Assembly: GCA_003352285.1 (NCBI GenBank)
Contig: QQVN01000003.1
Coordinates: 454,490 to 518,489 of the forward strand
DNA from: Thermoproteota archaeon
Lineage (GTDB): Archaea > Thermoproteota > Nitrososphaeria > Nitrososphaerales > Nitrosopumilaceae
Direction of reading: 5' to 3'
DNA: 64,000 nucleotides
Shown: positions 8,828-17,288 of the stretch, piece by piece
Position numbering within the stretch: the first letter of the stretch is position 1
Layout of the letters: each line of letters opens with the position of its first letter
Position numbers and translations under genes: made by a program
The notes under the pieces: generated by a model
The model's database searches: none
The model's input: the letters and a program-made list of their open reading frames with translations, nothing else
Told to the model about the DNA's origin: nothing

Positions 8828-9498
8828 TTTTTTATTATTTTTTTAATCCTTCCAGAACAATCTTCCATATCTTTGAATGAGTCAATGGAATACCATTCTA
8901 CATTTTCAAATTTTGTTATGTTTAATTTTTGCTCTTTTGCATATTTTGGAAATGTTGTTTTTTCAATATCTCCTTTAGATGGGAGATCTTTGAAAATTTT
9001 ATCAGAAAAATGATATATTCCTGCGTTCATCCACAAATTTTCTACTTGTTTTTTTTCTGAAAAATTAATAATTTTATTATCTTTTACATCCAGAATACCA
9101 AATTTCGTCTTTAATTGAATTGATGCAATTGTATTAGTTTTAGATTTTAGTTTGTTAATATTGATGTTTGTTATTACATCTCCATTTATTACAATGAATG
9201 ATTCATTTTTAATCCATTTTCTTAATTTTTTTATTGCACCTCCAGTACCAAGTGGTGTTTTTTCTTCTGAAAATCGTATTTTGACTTGCAGATTATTTTT
9301 TGTGTCTAGAAAATTTTTAATTTGTTCAGTTCTATATCCTGTACAAATAATGAATTCATTGATGCCGTATTTTTTCAAATATCTTATTTGCCATTCAATT
9401 ATTGGAACATTGTTGAGTGGAATTAGTGGTTTAGGAACATAATCTGTTATGGGTTTGAGTCTTTTTCCTCTTCCCCCTGCAAGTATCACTGCTTTCAT
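8824..9498 (-). CDS. sugar-phosphate nucleotidyltransferase
   Basis: A 224-aa GT-A-type nucleotidyltransferase. The signature LAGGRGKRLKPIT with YVPKPLIPL binds the NTP and metal, and INGDVIT carries the metal-ligand aspartate. It activates a sugar 1-phosphate to an NDP-sugar for glycans or surface polymers. It is short, lacking the C-terminal left-handed beta-helix of GlmU/RfbA-type enzymes, so it resembles MurNAc-1-P uridylyltransferase-like or ManC-like minimal forms. The sugar specificity is not apparent, and no glycan genes are adjacent. Confidence 0.8.
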   Translation of the reverse strand: MKAVILAGGRGKRLKPITDYVPKPLIPLNNVPIIEWQIRYLKKYGINEFIICTGYRTEQIKNFLDTKNNLQVKIRFSEEKTPLGTGGAIKKLRKWIKNESFIVINGDVITNININKLKSKTNTIASIQLKTKFGILDVKDNKIINFSEKKQVENLWMNAGIYHFSDKIFKDLPSKGDIEKTTFPKYAKEQKLNITKFENVEWYSIDSFKDMEDCSGRIKKIIKN

Positions 9499-9589
9499 AT
9501 CTTTTCTAATTCTAAATTACATTCAAACTTATCGCAATCCTAGGTGCTATGAATTACTTAATTACTAGAATACTCATATTCTCATACTG

Positions 9590-10405
9590 ATGGGGGCATT
9601 TGATTCTGATCTTTATCAAGAGATCAAAGATGAACTATCTTATTTTGGATTGGAAAAGACTGATGCTGAAATTTATCTTACATTATTAGAATTTGGTCCA
9701 TCTACTATGAGTGAACTTGCAACAAAACTTGAAGTTGATCGCGGAAAAATATATCGTGCAATGGAGCGATTACAAGATTTGGGAATGGTAATCTTGCATA
9801 ATTCTAAAATCACATCTTGTGAAGCAGTCAAACCCGAAGAAGCATTTATGATGATTATAGAGAAAAAAAAGACAAAAATTACAGAATTGAAACATGCTGC
9901 AAAAACTATTGAAAAAGAATTAGAACAAATAACTAGACCGACTATGTCTCAAGCAGCATCTGCATTCTCAATTATTGAAGGTAGAAATAGCATTTATGCA
10001 AGAATTGGAAAATTAATTCAAGATGCTCAAAATACTGTCTATCTAGTAACTACTGCTGATGACCTATCAAGAATGTTTCAAACCGCAATTCCTGAAAAAA
10101 TCAATCTTGCAATTAAAAAAAATGTGAGTATCAATATTGCAGTAGATGCTAACTCGGGCATATTACAAAATCTTTCGAGTCAGTACGGCATATCCAATAT
10201 ACGGATTGGGACTCTTCCATCTAAGAGTCGTATTATTGTAGAAAAAAAAGCACATTTGCTCATGTCTGGAGCAATAAAAGAAACAAACTCTCTAACTGAA
10301 CAATCTGAATCAATTCTTTATTCAGATTCTTTAGAAATGATAGAAAATATGTTTAGTCTATGTGAGCAAATTTGGAAGAAGACAAAAACTACAATCGTAA
10401 GTTAA
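9590..10405 (+). CDS. TrmB-family transcriptional regulator
   Basis: A 271-aa protein with an N-terminal winged helix (LSYFGLEKTDAEIYLTLLEF, then KLEVDRGKIYRAMERLQDLG as the recognition region), a short coiled coil around residues 90-120, and a C-terminal effector domain (FSIIEGRNSIYARIGKLIQD, LPSKSRIIVEKKAHLLMSG). TrmB proteins sense metabolites, often sugars, and repress or activate promoters. It is closely related over its full length to the proteins at 13475-14296 and 37241-38065. A GAATA-CTCA-TATTC dyad in the promoter, about 20 nt before the ATG, could be an autoregulatory site. Confidence 0.85.
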   Translation: MGAFDSDLYQEIKDELSYFGLEKTDAEIYLTLLEFGPSTMSELATKLEVDRGKIYRAMERLQDLGMVILHNSKITSCEAVKPEEAFMMIIEKKKTKITELKHAAKTIEKELEQITRPTMSQAASAFSIIEGRNSIYARIGKLIQDAQNTVYLVTTADDLSRMFQTAIPEKINLAIKKNVSINIAVDANSGILQNLSSQYGISNIRIGTLPSKSRIIVEKKAHLLMSGAIKETNSLTEQSESILYSDSLEMIENMFSLCEQIWKKTKTTIVS

Positions 10406-10409
10406 TAAT

Positions 10410-10934
10410 TTAATTTCCAAATACTGAAATGCCAAAATAATATCCTGCTAGAATTACTCCTGTGCTATACACACAGGATCCTAAAAATGTGAATAATAGA
10501 AATTTTCCAATATTCATTTTTAATAATCCTGCAGGAACTGAAATCATCTCCCTCATGACTGGAACCATCCTTCCAAAAAATACTGTTTTGTCCCCATGTC
10601 GTTCAAACCAACTTTCAATTTTGACTAATTTTTCTTCAGAAATTCTAGCATATCTGAGGTATTTCAAAAGTGCTTTTCTTCCCAAAAAATATGCTACAAA
10701 ATAAATCACAGTAGAACCAATTGTCGCACCAATACCTCCAACAATTCCTAGTATTATGACTTGCAATAATTCCGCACCACTTTGTGATGCTATGTATCCT
10801 GCAACTGGAAAAATTGCTAATGTGGGTATTGGTGGAAAAACAGTTTCAATTAATGCTGCTAAAAATACTCCTAAAAAAAGGTGCTCTGAAATTAACTCTG
10901 TAATCCATTGAATTAATGATTCTATCTCATTCAA
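10410..10934 (-). CDS. DedA-family membrane protein
   Basis: A 174-aa polytopic membrane protein with the family's re-entrant motif region FPPIPTLAIFPVAGYIASQSG and the conserved FFGRMVPVMREMISVPAG segment. DedA/VTT proteins are linked to lipid scrambling and proton-dependent transport. The start is a TTG (10932-10934) that overlaps the stop of the upstream zinc-ribbon micro-gene, which explains the unusual codon as translational coupling. Three genes from 11468 to 10410 form one tight unit. Confidence 0.85.
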   Translation of the reverse strand: MNEIESLIQWITELISEHLFLGVFLAALIETVFPPIPTLAIFPVAGYIASQSGAELLQVIILGIVGGIGATIGSTVIYFVAYFLGRKALLKYLRYARISEEKLVKIESWFERHGDKTVFFGRMVPVMREMISVPAGLLKMNIGKFLLFTFLGSCVYSTGVILAGYYFGISVFGN

Positions 10935-11062
10935 TTATTTTCCTGTTCCGTCAGATAATAATGAAGTTCTGTATAGCATTCAGTACAATACTCTTGGTCA
11001 TTGGTATGTTCACAATCACGTACCTTAGATACTTCGGTACCGCATTTGGCACAAATCGGCAT
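10931..11062 (-). CDS. 43-aa zinc-ribbon micro-protein
   Basis: Sequence begins MPICAKCGTEVSKVRDCEHT and continues NDQEYCTECYTELHYY. Two C-x2-C knuckles (C4/C7 and C26/C29), plus an extra Cys and His pair between them, make a plausible zinc ribbon. It sits between a four-helix membrane protein (13 nt upstream) and DedA, whose TTG start overlaps its stop. Co-expression with two membrane proteins is clear; function is not. Confidence 0.65.
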   Translation of the reverse strand: MPICAKCGTEVSKVRDCEHTNDQEYCTECYTELHYYLTEQENN

Positions 11063-11075
11063 AAATCATCTTTTT

Positions 11076-11468
11076 TTATGATTTCTTTAACTTTATGGCA
11101 CCTAATGCAGTAATGAATGCGCCTGCTCCAAATAGAGGACCAACTTGAGATATCACACTTCTTTCTTCAGCACCAGCTTCTACTGGTGAAGGCATAGCTA
11201 ACACAACTATTCCTCCAATTATTATCAGAATTCCTGCAATAATGATTAATCCGCCCAATCCCTTGGAAGGTTCTTTTCTAGAAATGAAAAATGCAACAAT
11301 TGGCAAAATTATTGATGGCATTCCAAGACCGACTCCGCGAGCCATATGATCAAATGGTAAAAATCCTACACGATCTTCTGACATCATACCCGCAGCAACA
11401 TCTGCGGCATAAATTACAAGCAAGCCTATTGAAATTCCTGCTAAAATCATCGAAACTTTTAGTGCCAT
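11076..11468 (-). CDS. four-TM hypothetical membrane protein
   Basis: A 130-aa hydrophobic protein with about four transmembrane helices (MILAGISIGLLVIYAADVAA; GLGMPSIILPIVAFFIS; GGLIIIAGILIIIGGIVVLA; GPLFGAGAFITALGAI) and very short loops. No transporter signature or charged catalytic pair is visible. It leads a three-gene unit with the zinc-ribbon micro-gene and DedA. It is unrecognised beyond being an integral membrane protein. Confidence 0.7.
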   Translation of the reverse strand: MALKVSMILAGISIGLLVIYAADVAAGMMSEDRVGFLPFDHMARGVGLGMPSIILPIVAFFISRKEPSKGLGGLIIIAGILIIIGGIVVLAMPSPVEAGAEERSVISQVGPLFGAGAFITALGAIKLKKS

Positions 11469-11527
11469 ATCACGCTGGCCTTATTTGTAATTAATAAATC
11501 TATAATGATTTTTAATTATTTTTAACA

Positions 11528-12634
11528 CTATGAATTCTTAGGTAGTCTCACAACAAAGGTTGTGGGATGATTTTTTACACTAATACTGCCATTATGCTGT
11601 TCTATGATATTTTTACAAATTGATAATCCGAGCCCGGTACCAGTTTGTTTTGTTGTAAATAATGGGTCAAAAATCTTTGGTAAAATGTCATTTGGAATTC
11701 CTTTACCTGAATCTTCTACTGCCACCATTACATCAGCTCCGTTGTCCATTATTCTTACATTAACTGTACCTACTGTGTCTGTTGCTTGAATAGCATTCAT
11801 AATCAAATTAGTAAAAACTGCTTCCAGTTTTCTTTTATCACAATAAATTCTGGCATCATTCTGTTCAATATTTATTGTTACATCATTCGGAATTATGATG
11901 TTATCTTTTGACATTCTAATAATATTGAGAATGGATGTTGGTTCTAAAGTTAATTCTGTGGTTCTAACAAAATCCAATACATCATCTACTTGATGAGACA
12001 TTCTTTCAATCGCTCTTCTTAATTTTCCATAATACTGCAATTTTTCTTCAATTTTCATTCTTGGTTTTGATTCAATGATTTCAACTACGTTTTTTATTGT
12101 GGATAGTGGATTTCGCAAATCATGGGCCATTCTTGACGCTAGTTCTCCTATTACGGCTAGCCTTTCTGATTTTTCTAACTCTCCTGATTTTTCATCCACT
12201 TGTCTTGCTAATTGATCCCTGTGAATTTCTATCTCTTTTTCTTTAACTAATACCTTCTCCAAATTTTTTCTAAGGTCTATTGTTAATTTTGCATTTTGTT
12301 CTTTTTGTTTTTCTAATTCTTTATTTTTTCTTTCCAGTTCTTCATTTTTCTTACTTAACGATGAAGCTAATTCTTGTAAAAATAATATTTTCTCTTTAAC
12401 GTCTGTACTCATTTTCTTTTCTTTATTGAAAAGTTCACTTGATTGTTGAGCTAATTCCTTAATGAGGGATTCTTTTTCCTCCATTTCAGATTTTGCAATA
12501 CCTAATTCATAATACGCCTTTGCGGTTAATTCTGCTAAATTTTCATTAGGGATTTCTTCTTTTGGTACCTGCAATATACTCGATTTAATTTCTGAAACTT
12601 TTCCTATTATCCTATGTTTGTTGTATTCAAACAC
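11528..12634 (-). CDS. soluble sensor histidine kinase
   Basis: A 368-aa kinase. Residues about 45-155 are a long coiled coil; the dimerisation H-box is ELASRMAHDLRNPLSTI with phospho-acceptor H171. The ATPase domain follows with N-box NLIMNAIQAT, G1 VEDSGKGIP and G2 TKQTGTGLGLSIC. There is no transmembrane segment or recognised sensor domain, so it probably reads a cytoplasmic signal or works through a partner. No response regulator is adjacent; the nearest is at 27438-28085. The first about 40 residues may hold a small unrecognised input element. Confidence 0.9.
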   Translation of the reverse strand: MFEYNKHRIIGKVSEIKSSILQVPKEEIPNENLAELTAKAYYELGIAKSEMEEKESLIKELAQQSSELFNKEKKMSTDVKEKILFLQELASSLSKKNEELERKNKELEKQKEQNAKLTIDLRKNLEKVLVKEKEIEIHRDQLARQVDEKSGELEKSERLAVIGELASRMAHDLRNPLSTIKNVVEIIESKPRMKIEEKLQYYGKLRRAIERMSHQVDDVLDFVRTTELTLEPTSILNIIRMSKDNIIIPNDVTINIEQNDARIYCDKRKLEAVFTNLIMNAIQATDTVGTVNVRIMDNGADVMVAVEDSGKGIPNDILPKIFDPLFTTKQTGTGLGLSICKNIIEQHNGSISVKNHPTTFVVRLPKNS

Positions 12635-12653
12635 ACAAATTTTTTACGATAAT

Positions 12654-13352
12654 TTATGTAAATAATCCAAATAAACTGAAAATAATATCTCCATAGAATA
12701 ATTGAACCAGAAATCCTCCTAAAATAAACAACATGTAGGGAATACCGGGAGTGACCCATGTGTCAGGTTTGCTGCAGAATTTTGCATATTCTGCGTGTTG
12801 AAGAGATAAATTCAATTTTTTCATTTTTCCTGCCTTTTTTTCAATAGAAAAGCAATACTTTGGATTTGATGCTTTGTATCCAATAAACATCGCAAGAATT
12901 CTTCTACTTTTTGTTTCCGAAAACCCCTCAAAAATATTCTTTTTTTGAGCAATTAAAATTAGATTTCTTGAAAAATTAACAAACATTGGAATAATTGAAA
13001 AAATTACGGCATTTGTTAAAACAGTAAACGGACTGATCATATTTTCCGAAAGTGAAATCTGTGGTGCAAGTATTGCCAAAGATATTATTGCAAATGCATC
13101 CGCTCCACCAAACAATCCTAATCTCCAGATAAGTAAAACAAATGGAGCAATTATTAATGAAATTGCCATTAAATAGATACTATCCATAAAATCTGGTTCT
13201 AAAAATAATAGTGCAATTCCAGAAATGCTAAACACAATCCATATCAAATCATTAATTTCTCTTTTAGTAACATCTGTGTATGATGCAATTCCTAACATAG
13301 TTAAAGCCAAGATGATTCGAATGTTTGTAATTTCTATTAATGGCTCGAACAT
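12654..13352 (-). CDS. archaeal prepilin peptidase (A24 family)
   Basis: A 232-aa membrane protein with about six helices. Two aspartates typical of FlaK/PibD aspartyl peptidases are visible: one in SYTDVTKREINDLIW after helix 1, and one in GLFGGADAFAIISLA, a GGAD variant of the GxGD motif. The enzyme removes the short basic leader from class III signal peptides of pilins and archaellins. Four such substrates are encoded here (41660, 58256, 60049, 60720). It lies 19 nt upstream of the histidine kinase in the same direction. The GxGD variation lowers certainty slightly. Confidence 0.8.
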   Translation of the reverse strand: MFEPLIEITNIRIILALTMLGIASYTDVTKREINDLIWIVFSISGIALLFLEPDFMDSIYLMAISLIIAPFVLLIWRLGLFGGADAFAIISLAILAPQISLSENMISPFTVLTNAVIFSIIPMFVNFSRNLILIAQKKNIFEGFSETKSRRILAMFIGYKASNPKYCFSIEKKAGKMKKLNLSLQHAEYAKFCSKPDTWVTPGIPYMLFILGGFLVQLFYGDIIFSLFGLFT

Positions 13353-13474
13353 TTTTTCCCCATCCTATGTAATTTGGACAATTTTTTTATTTAATAACAA
13401 GCTTGTGCGAAGAAATAAACTGAATTTGGTACTAAAATAATAAAAATTTGTGGTAGTTTTCAAAAGATCTACCA

Positions 13475-14296
13475 TTAAGCATTCAGAACTTTTAGTGGCT
13501 TTGCTTTCTTCCAAAGGTGCTGGCAAAGACTGTGCATGTTGTTTATCATCTCTGCAGAATTTGTATACAGAATTGAGTCTGTGTCTTCATTAAGATCCAT
13601 TGTTTCCTTTATTGATCCTGACATGATGAGTTGTCCTTTCTCTTCAACAATTACTCTGCTTTTGGATGGTAGTTTTCCTATCCTTGTCTCTTGAGCGCCT
13701 AGTCTGTCTATCAGTGGTATGATGTTGTCACTTTCTGCATATGTGAGAACCTTGACTGTCCCTCCATTCTTCTTACAGAGTTTTATCTTCTCAGGAATTG
13801 CAGTATGATACATTCTAAGTACATCTTCTGCGGTAGTCATTATGTAGATGGTTTTTGATGACTCTTGGATCATTTTTCCAATTCTGGAATATATGTTGGA
13901 ACGTCCTTGTACGATAGAGATTGAAGAAACTTCTGAAATCTCTTCTGGGCGTTTGAGTTCTTTTAACTCTGCGATAATTTTTCGTGAGAGCTTTTGCATA
14001 GTTGTTACTTCGTCTTCTTTTCGTTGAATTACCGATGTGAGTGCATCAGATGGTGCTACTGCTTCGCAAATTGTTGGATTAGAAAATGTAGTTGTAATCA
14101 AACCCATGTCTCTTAATTTGTTAAGAGAGCGATATGCCTTACCTCTATCAATTTCTAATTTTGTCGAAATCTTGCCTACAGTTAATGAACCTATTCTTAG
14201 TAGGCCCAGGTACATCTTTGAATCGGTTTCATCCAATCCAAAATATGACAATTCTGTAGCCAGATTTGATTCTGTACTCATTTTGTTTGCCTCCAT
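13475..14296 (-). CDS. TrmB-family transcriptional regulator
   Basis: A 273-aa paralogue of the 9590-10405 regulator, with the same layout: winged helix (LSYFGLDETDSKMYLGLL; KLEIDRGKAYRSLNKLRDMG), coiled-coil hinge and effector-like C-terminus (SIVQGRSNIYSRIGKMIQES; LPSKSRVIVEEKGQLIMSG). A start at M6 (MSTESN) is possible. Its upstream region (about 14300-14345) is a low-complexity TTGTT-rich tract. It is monocistronic between the prepilin peptidase and purK. The ligand is unknown. Confidence 0.85.
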   Translation of the reverse strand: MEANKMSTESNLATELSYFGLDETDSKMYLGLLRIGSLTVGKISTKLEIDRGKAYRSLNKLRDMGLITTTFSNPTICEAVAPSDALTSVIQRKEDEVTTMQKLSRKIIAELKELKRPEEISEVSSISIVQGRSNIYSRIGKMIQESSKTIYIMTTAEDVLRMYHTAIPEKIKLCKKNGGTVKVLTYAESDNIIPLIDRLGAQETRIGKLPSKSRVIVEEKGQLIMSGSIKETMDLNEDTDSILYTNSAEMINNMHSLCQHLWKKAKPLKVLNA

Positions 14297-14421
14297 TCAA
14301 AAATTGTCTGAATTTTTTGTTGTTTTTGTTGGTTGTTGTTTGTCGTTATGACCATTTTTCCCAAACTAATGATTATTTGGATGGTTATTTCCCCTAGTAT
14401 GTAATTTTTTGAACTGACATT

Positions 14422-15573
14422 TTATTCATCTATAGGTTGTAGAGTCAGTTCTTCATTAATCTCTTCAACCTTCTCTATCATATTAGTAATTGTTTCACTA
14501 TTTTGAAAATCTACCATATTAAAATGACCCATCTTACGTTGAGGTTTTGATTCTAATTTATGATACATTTTCAAAAAAATATTTTTTTGTGAAATTTTCA
14601 ATGGTTTGTATTTTCCTTGAAAATTTTTTGGTCCTAGAATATTGCACATTATTGTTTGATAAATTAAATCTGTATCTCCTAAATCCAATCCCAAAATTGC
14701 TTTCAGGTGTTGTTCAAATTGAGATGTTTTGCTAGACTGTAATGTGTGATGACCCGAATTATGTACCCGTGGCGCAATTTCATTAATTAAGATTGAATCA
14801 TTTTTTGTAACAAACATCTCTATTCCAAAAACGCCTGCACCCTTTAACACATCCATTGTTTTGATTGCAATTTCTTTTGCTTTTTCTGATATTTTATCTG
14901 GTACTCTAGCTGGTGCTATCGTCATCTTTAAAATATTATCTTCATGAATATTTTCAACTACTGGAAATGTTTTGATCTCTCCATGTGTGTTTCTTGCCGC
15001 AATTACAGATACTTCCATTTTGTAATCAACAAATTTTTCTAGGTATGTGGGTTTTCCTTCAAAGTAATTAATTGCATTTTGAATTTCACTTTGATTGTTT
15101 ATCTTATAATTCCCTCTGCCATCATATGCATCCCTTCGAATTTTTAACAATGCTGGAAAACCAAATTTTTGTAAATTATATTCCAATTCCTCTTTGGATT
15201 CTATCTTGATAAAATCCCCGACTGGAAGTTCGTTTTGACGTAAAAATAATTTTTGAGTATATTTGTCCTGAATAATTTTCAGAGTATCTGGTGATGGGTT
15301 GATTATTACTTTAGATTCCAAAGTTTTTAGAACCTTGCTATTTCCAGATTCTATCTCATATGTCAAAACATCTGCTTTTTCTGCTAATTCTTGAATGGCC
15401 CTCTCATCTTTGAAATCTGCGACTATCTGTTCAGCCCCCACAATTGATGCTGGACAATTCTCAGTAGGATCAAGTACAATAACTTTGGAGATTTTTTCAG
15501 GAATTTTGTTTGCAGCTTCTGTGAGCATCATTCCAAGCTGTCCGCCGCCTATGATCCCAAGAATTACTGCCAT
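14422..15573 (-). CDS. purK: N5-carboxyaminoimidazole ribonucleotide synthase
   Basis: A 383-aa ATP-grasp enzyme converting AIR, ATP and bicarbonate to N5-CAIR in purine synthesis. The N-terminal pre-ATP-grasp motif GIIGGGQLGMML is diagnostic. DAYDGRGNYKI and YLEKFVDYKMEVSVI belong to the ATP-binding core, and ILINEIAPRVHNSGHHT carries metal-binding and substrate residues. Its partner purE lies 1.1 kb away on the opposite strand, with a regulator gene between them, so the two genes are separated rather than fused as in eukaryotes. Confidence 0.93.
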   Translation of the reverse strand: MAVILGIIGGGQLGMMLTEAANKIPEKISKVIVLDPTENCPASIVGAEQIVADFKDERAIQELAEKADVLTYEIESGNSKVLKTLESKVIINPSPDTLKIIQDKYTQKLFLRQNELPVGDFIKIESKEELEYNLQKFGFPALLKIRRDAYDGRGNYKINNQSEIQNAINYFEGKPTYLEKFVDYKMEVSVIAARNTHGEIKTFPVVENIHEDNILKMTIAPARVPDKISEKAKEIAIKTMDVLKGAGVFGIEMFVTKNDSILINEIAPRVHNSGHHTLQSSKTSQFEQHLKAILGLDLGDTDLIYQTIMCNILGPKNFQGKYKPLKISQKNIFLKMYHKLESKPQRKMGHFNMVDFQNSETITNMIEKVEEINEELTLQPIDE

Positions 15574-15621
15574 ACTGTTTTCCTAATTAATCGACTAAAA
15601 ATAGTTAATGCTGTATTACTG

Positions 15622-16470
15622 TTAAATTACTTTGGAAGATTTCCACATGAGTTCAAACAATAATTCCATTGAAGAAATCATTGCAGTAGAATCAGTCCAC
15701 ATGGCTGATGAATCATCAGGTCTCTTATGATTATTTTTGGTATAGAATATGATTTCTTTTTTATCTTTTATTACAAAACATGTTTTTTTATCCATATCTT
15801 TAGTAATTTGTTTTAATTCTTTATTTTTTATCTCGTCAAAAACATATGAGGTCTTATCTGTACATGTTGTTAAAATTTTTATCTTAATATTTTTCTTATT
15901 GATTTTATCAAAATCATTAGAATGATATAATCTTAGATGATCTTTTTCTGAACCTATTAAAAGAATCTCATGCTCTGTGGTGTCGAGCATTTCAATTAAT
16001 TTACTTTTAATAGGATTTGTTCCTTGAAGCATCTGAAACTTGTCTTCATGATTGTCTGATTCATTAGAAAGGAAATTTGGAATCTTTTCCCAAATATTCA
16101 TGATGTCTTTTTCCTGTTGTTCTAAGCTCTTTATCCGCTCTTTTTCTGAGTTTACCAATGTCTTCATAGCTTTGTCTACGGGCAATGCTGAAAATTTTAT
16201 TGGGTGCTCAAATGTTGCAGAAACTATCCCTCTGCTCTGAAGAGTTGATAAAAGATGATATGTTTCAGTTCTTGCAATTTTTAATGCTTTGCAAACTTCA
16301 GGTGCAGTTTTTGAACCGTATTTTCCTAAAAATATGTAAACTTTTGATTGATTGGGAGTTAAATTGAATTTTGTTAGATTTTCCTGTAATTCGTCTACTT
16401 TGATTTTATAATCTTGATGTAGGGATTCTGTACTATCAAATATGGTGATCTGTTTTTCAGCCAAGTTCAT
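15622..16470 (-). CDS. divergent TrmB-like regulator
   Basis: A 282-aa protein with a winged helix at about residues 30-100 (LTPNQSKVYIFLGKYGSK; VCKALKIARTETYHLLSTLQ), a coiled hinge, and a C-terminal domain (FQMLQGTNPIKSKLIEMLDT; SEKDHLRLYHSNDFDKI). It follows the TrmB plan but is clearly diverged from the other three copies, lacking the LPSKSR motif. It sits between purK and purE, and an 18-bp perfect palindrome lies 58-75 nt upstream of its ATG, in the purE-regulator intergenic region. Control of itself or of pur genes is plausible inference. Confidence 0.75.
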   Translation of the reverse strand: MNLAEKQITIFDSTESLHQDYKIKVDELQENLTKFNLTPNQSKVYIFLGKYGSKTAPEVCKALKIARTETYHLLSTLQSRGIVSATFEHPIKFSALPVDKAMKTLVNSEKERIKSLEQQEKDIMNIWEKIPNFLSNESDNHEDKFQMLQGTNPIKSKLIEMLDTTEHEILLIGSEKDHLRLYHSNDFDKINKKNIKIKILTTCTDKTSYVFDEIKNKELKQITKDMDKKTCFVIKDKKEIIFYTKNNHKRPDDSSAMWTDSTAMISSMELLFELMWKSSKVI

Positions 16471-16527
16471 TTCTGATCGATATTGGGATCCTAATATTGT
16501 GCCAAGGTTAAGATCTTTTGATTAGAC

Positions 16528-16545
16528 TGATCGGATATCCGATCA
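16528..16545. promoter_or_regulatory. 18-bp perfect palindrome, candidate operator
   Basis: TGATCGGATATCCGATCA is a perfect 18-bp dyad in the 230-bp region between the diverging regulator gene (start 16470) and purE (start 16701). A degenerate relative (TGATCGATATTGGGATCC) begins at 16474. Such symmetry in an AT-rich intergenic region is typical of a dimeric winged-helix binding site. The adjacent TrmB-like protein is the obvious candidate ligand; this is inference. Confidence 0.5.
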
Positions 16546-16700
16546 AAATAGGCACAGAATCAATTTTTTACAAAAATTTAGGCATAAATTATCGTATTTT
16601 TTCATGCTTATGCATTATCAGAGGTAAAAAATTTTGATCTATATGCCTAGATTGTTTTCGGGCAGTATAGATAATAACATCAAAATCGCCTTTCTGATTT

Positions 16701-17288
16701 GTGAGTTATAGCAAAAAACCCCTTGTAGGCATCATTATGGGTTCTAGTTCAGATAGTAGAATCATGCACAATGCCGCTGAAATTTTAGAAAAATTTGGAG
16801 TAAAACACGAAGACCAGATTGTCTCTGCCCACCGAACTCCTACTAGATTAGTTGAATATGCAGAACATGCTGAAAAAAGCGGTTTTAAAGTAATAATTGC
16901 AGGGGCTGGAGGAGCCGCGCATCTTCCAGGAATGATTGCTTCCCATACTATTATTCCTGTCATTGGAGTTCCAATCTTAGTTTACAATGATAAACACGAC
17001 CAAAAATCTGAAAAATCCAAGTTTTCAGCATTTGGCGGCCTTGATTCTTTATTGTCAATATCAGAAATGCCCACAGGCTCACCTGTGGTTAGTGTGGGTG
17101 TGAATAAATCTGCAAATGCAGCAATTTATGCTATGAAAATCCTTGCAAATCAATATCCTGATTTAGCTAAAAAATTGAAAAATCATAAAATTGATCAATA
17201 CAAATCTGTTCTAAAGGAATCAGATGAATTAAAAAAACACGGATTGAGTAAATTTGTTAAAAAAAAGTTCAAACAATCAAGTCATTAA
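16701..17288 (+). CDS. purE: N5-carboxyaminoimidazole ribonucleotide mutase
   Basis: A 195-aa class I PurE with a GTG start. The substrate-phosphate loop GIIMGSSSDSRIM and the catalytic-histidine motif IVSAHRTPTRLVEYA are intact, followed by AGAGGAAHLPGMIAS. It moves the carboxylate from N5 to C4 of the aminoimidazole ring, using the product of PurK. It is slightly longer than bacterial PurE (about 165 aa), with an extra basic C-terminal tail. Its 3' end overlaps the convergent threonine dehydratase gene by 12 nt. Confidence 0.93.
   Translation: MSYSKKPLVGIIMGSSSDSRIMHNAAEILEKFGVKHEDQIVSAHRTPTRLVEYAEHAEKSGFKVIIAGAGGAAHLPGMIASHTIIPVIGVPILVYNDKHDQKSEKSKFSAFGGLDSLLSISEMPTGSPVVSVGVNKSANAAIYAMKILANQYPDLAKKLKNHKIDQYKSVLKESDELKKHGLSKFVKKKFKQSSH

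Noticed and set aside
14300-14345. TTGTT-rich tract upstream of a TrmB gene, considered as a repeat array
   Set aside because: Irregular units with no spacer structure; simple low-complexity promoter DNA.
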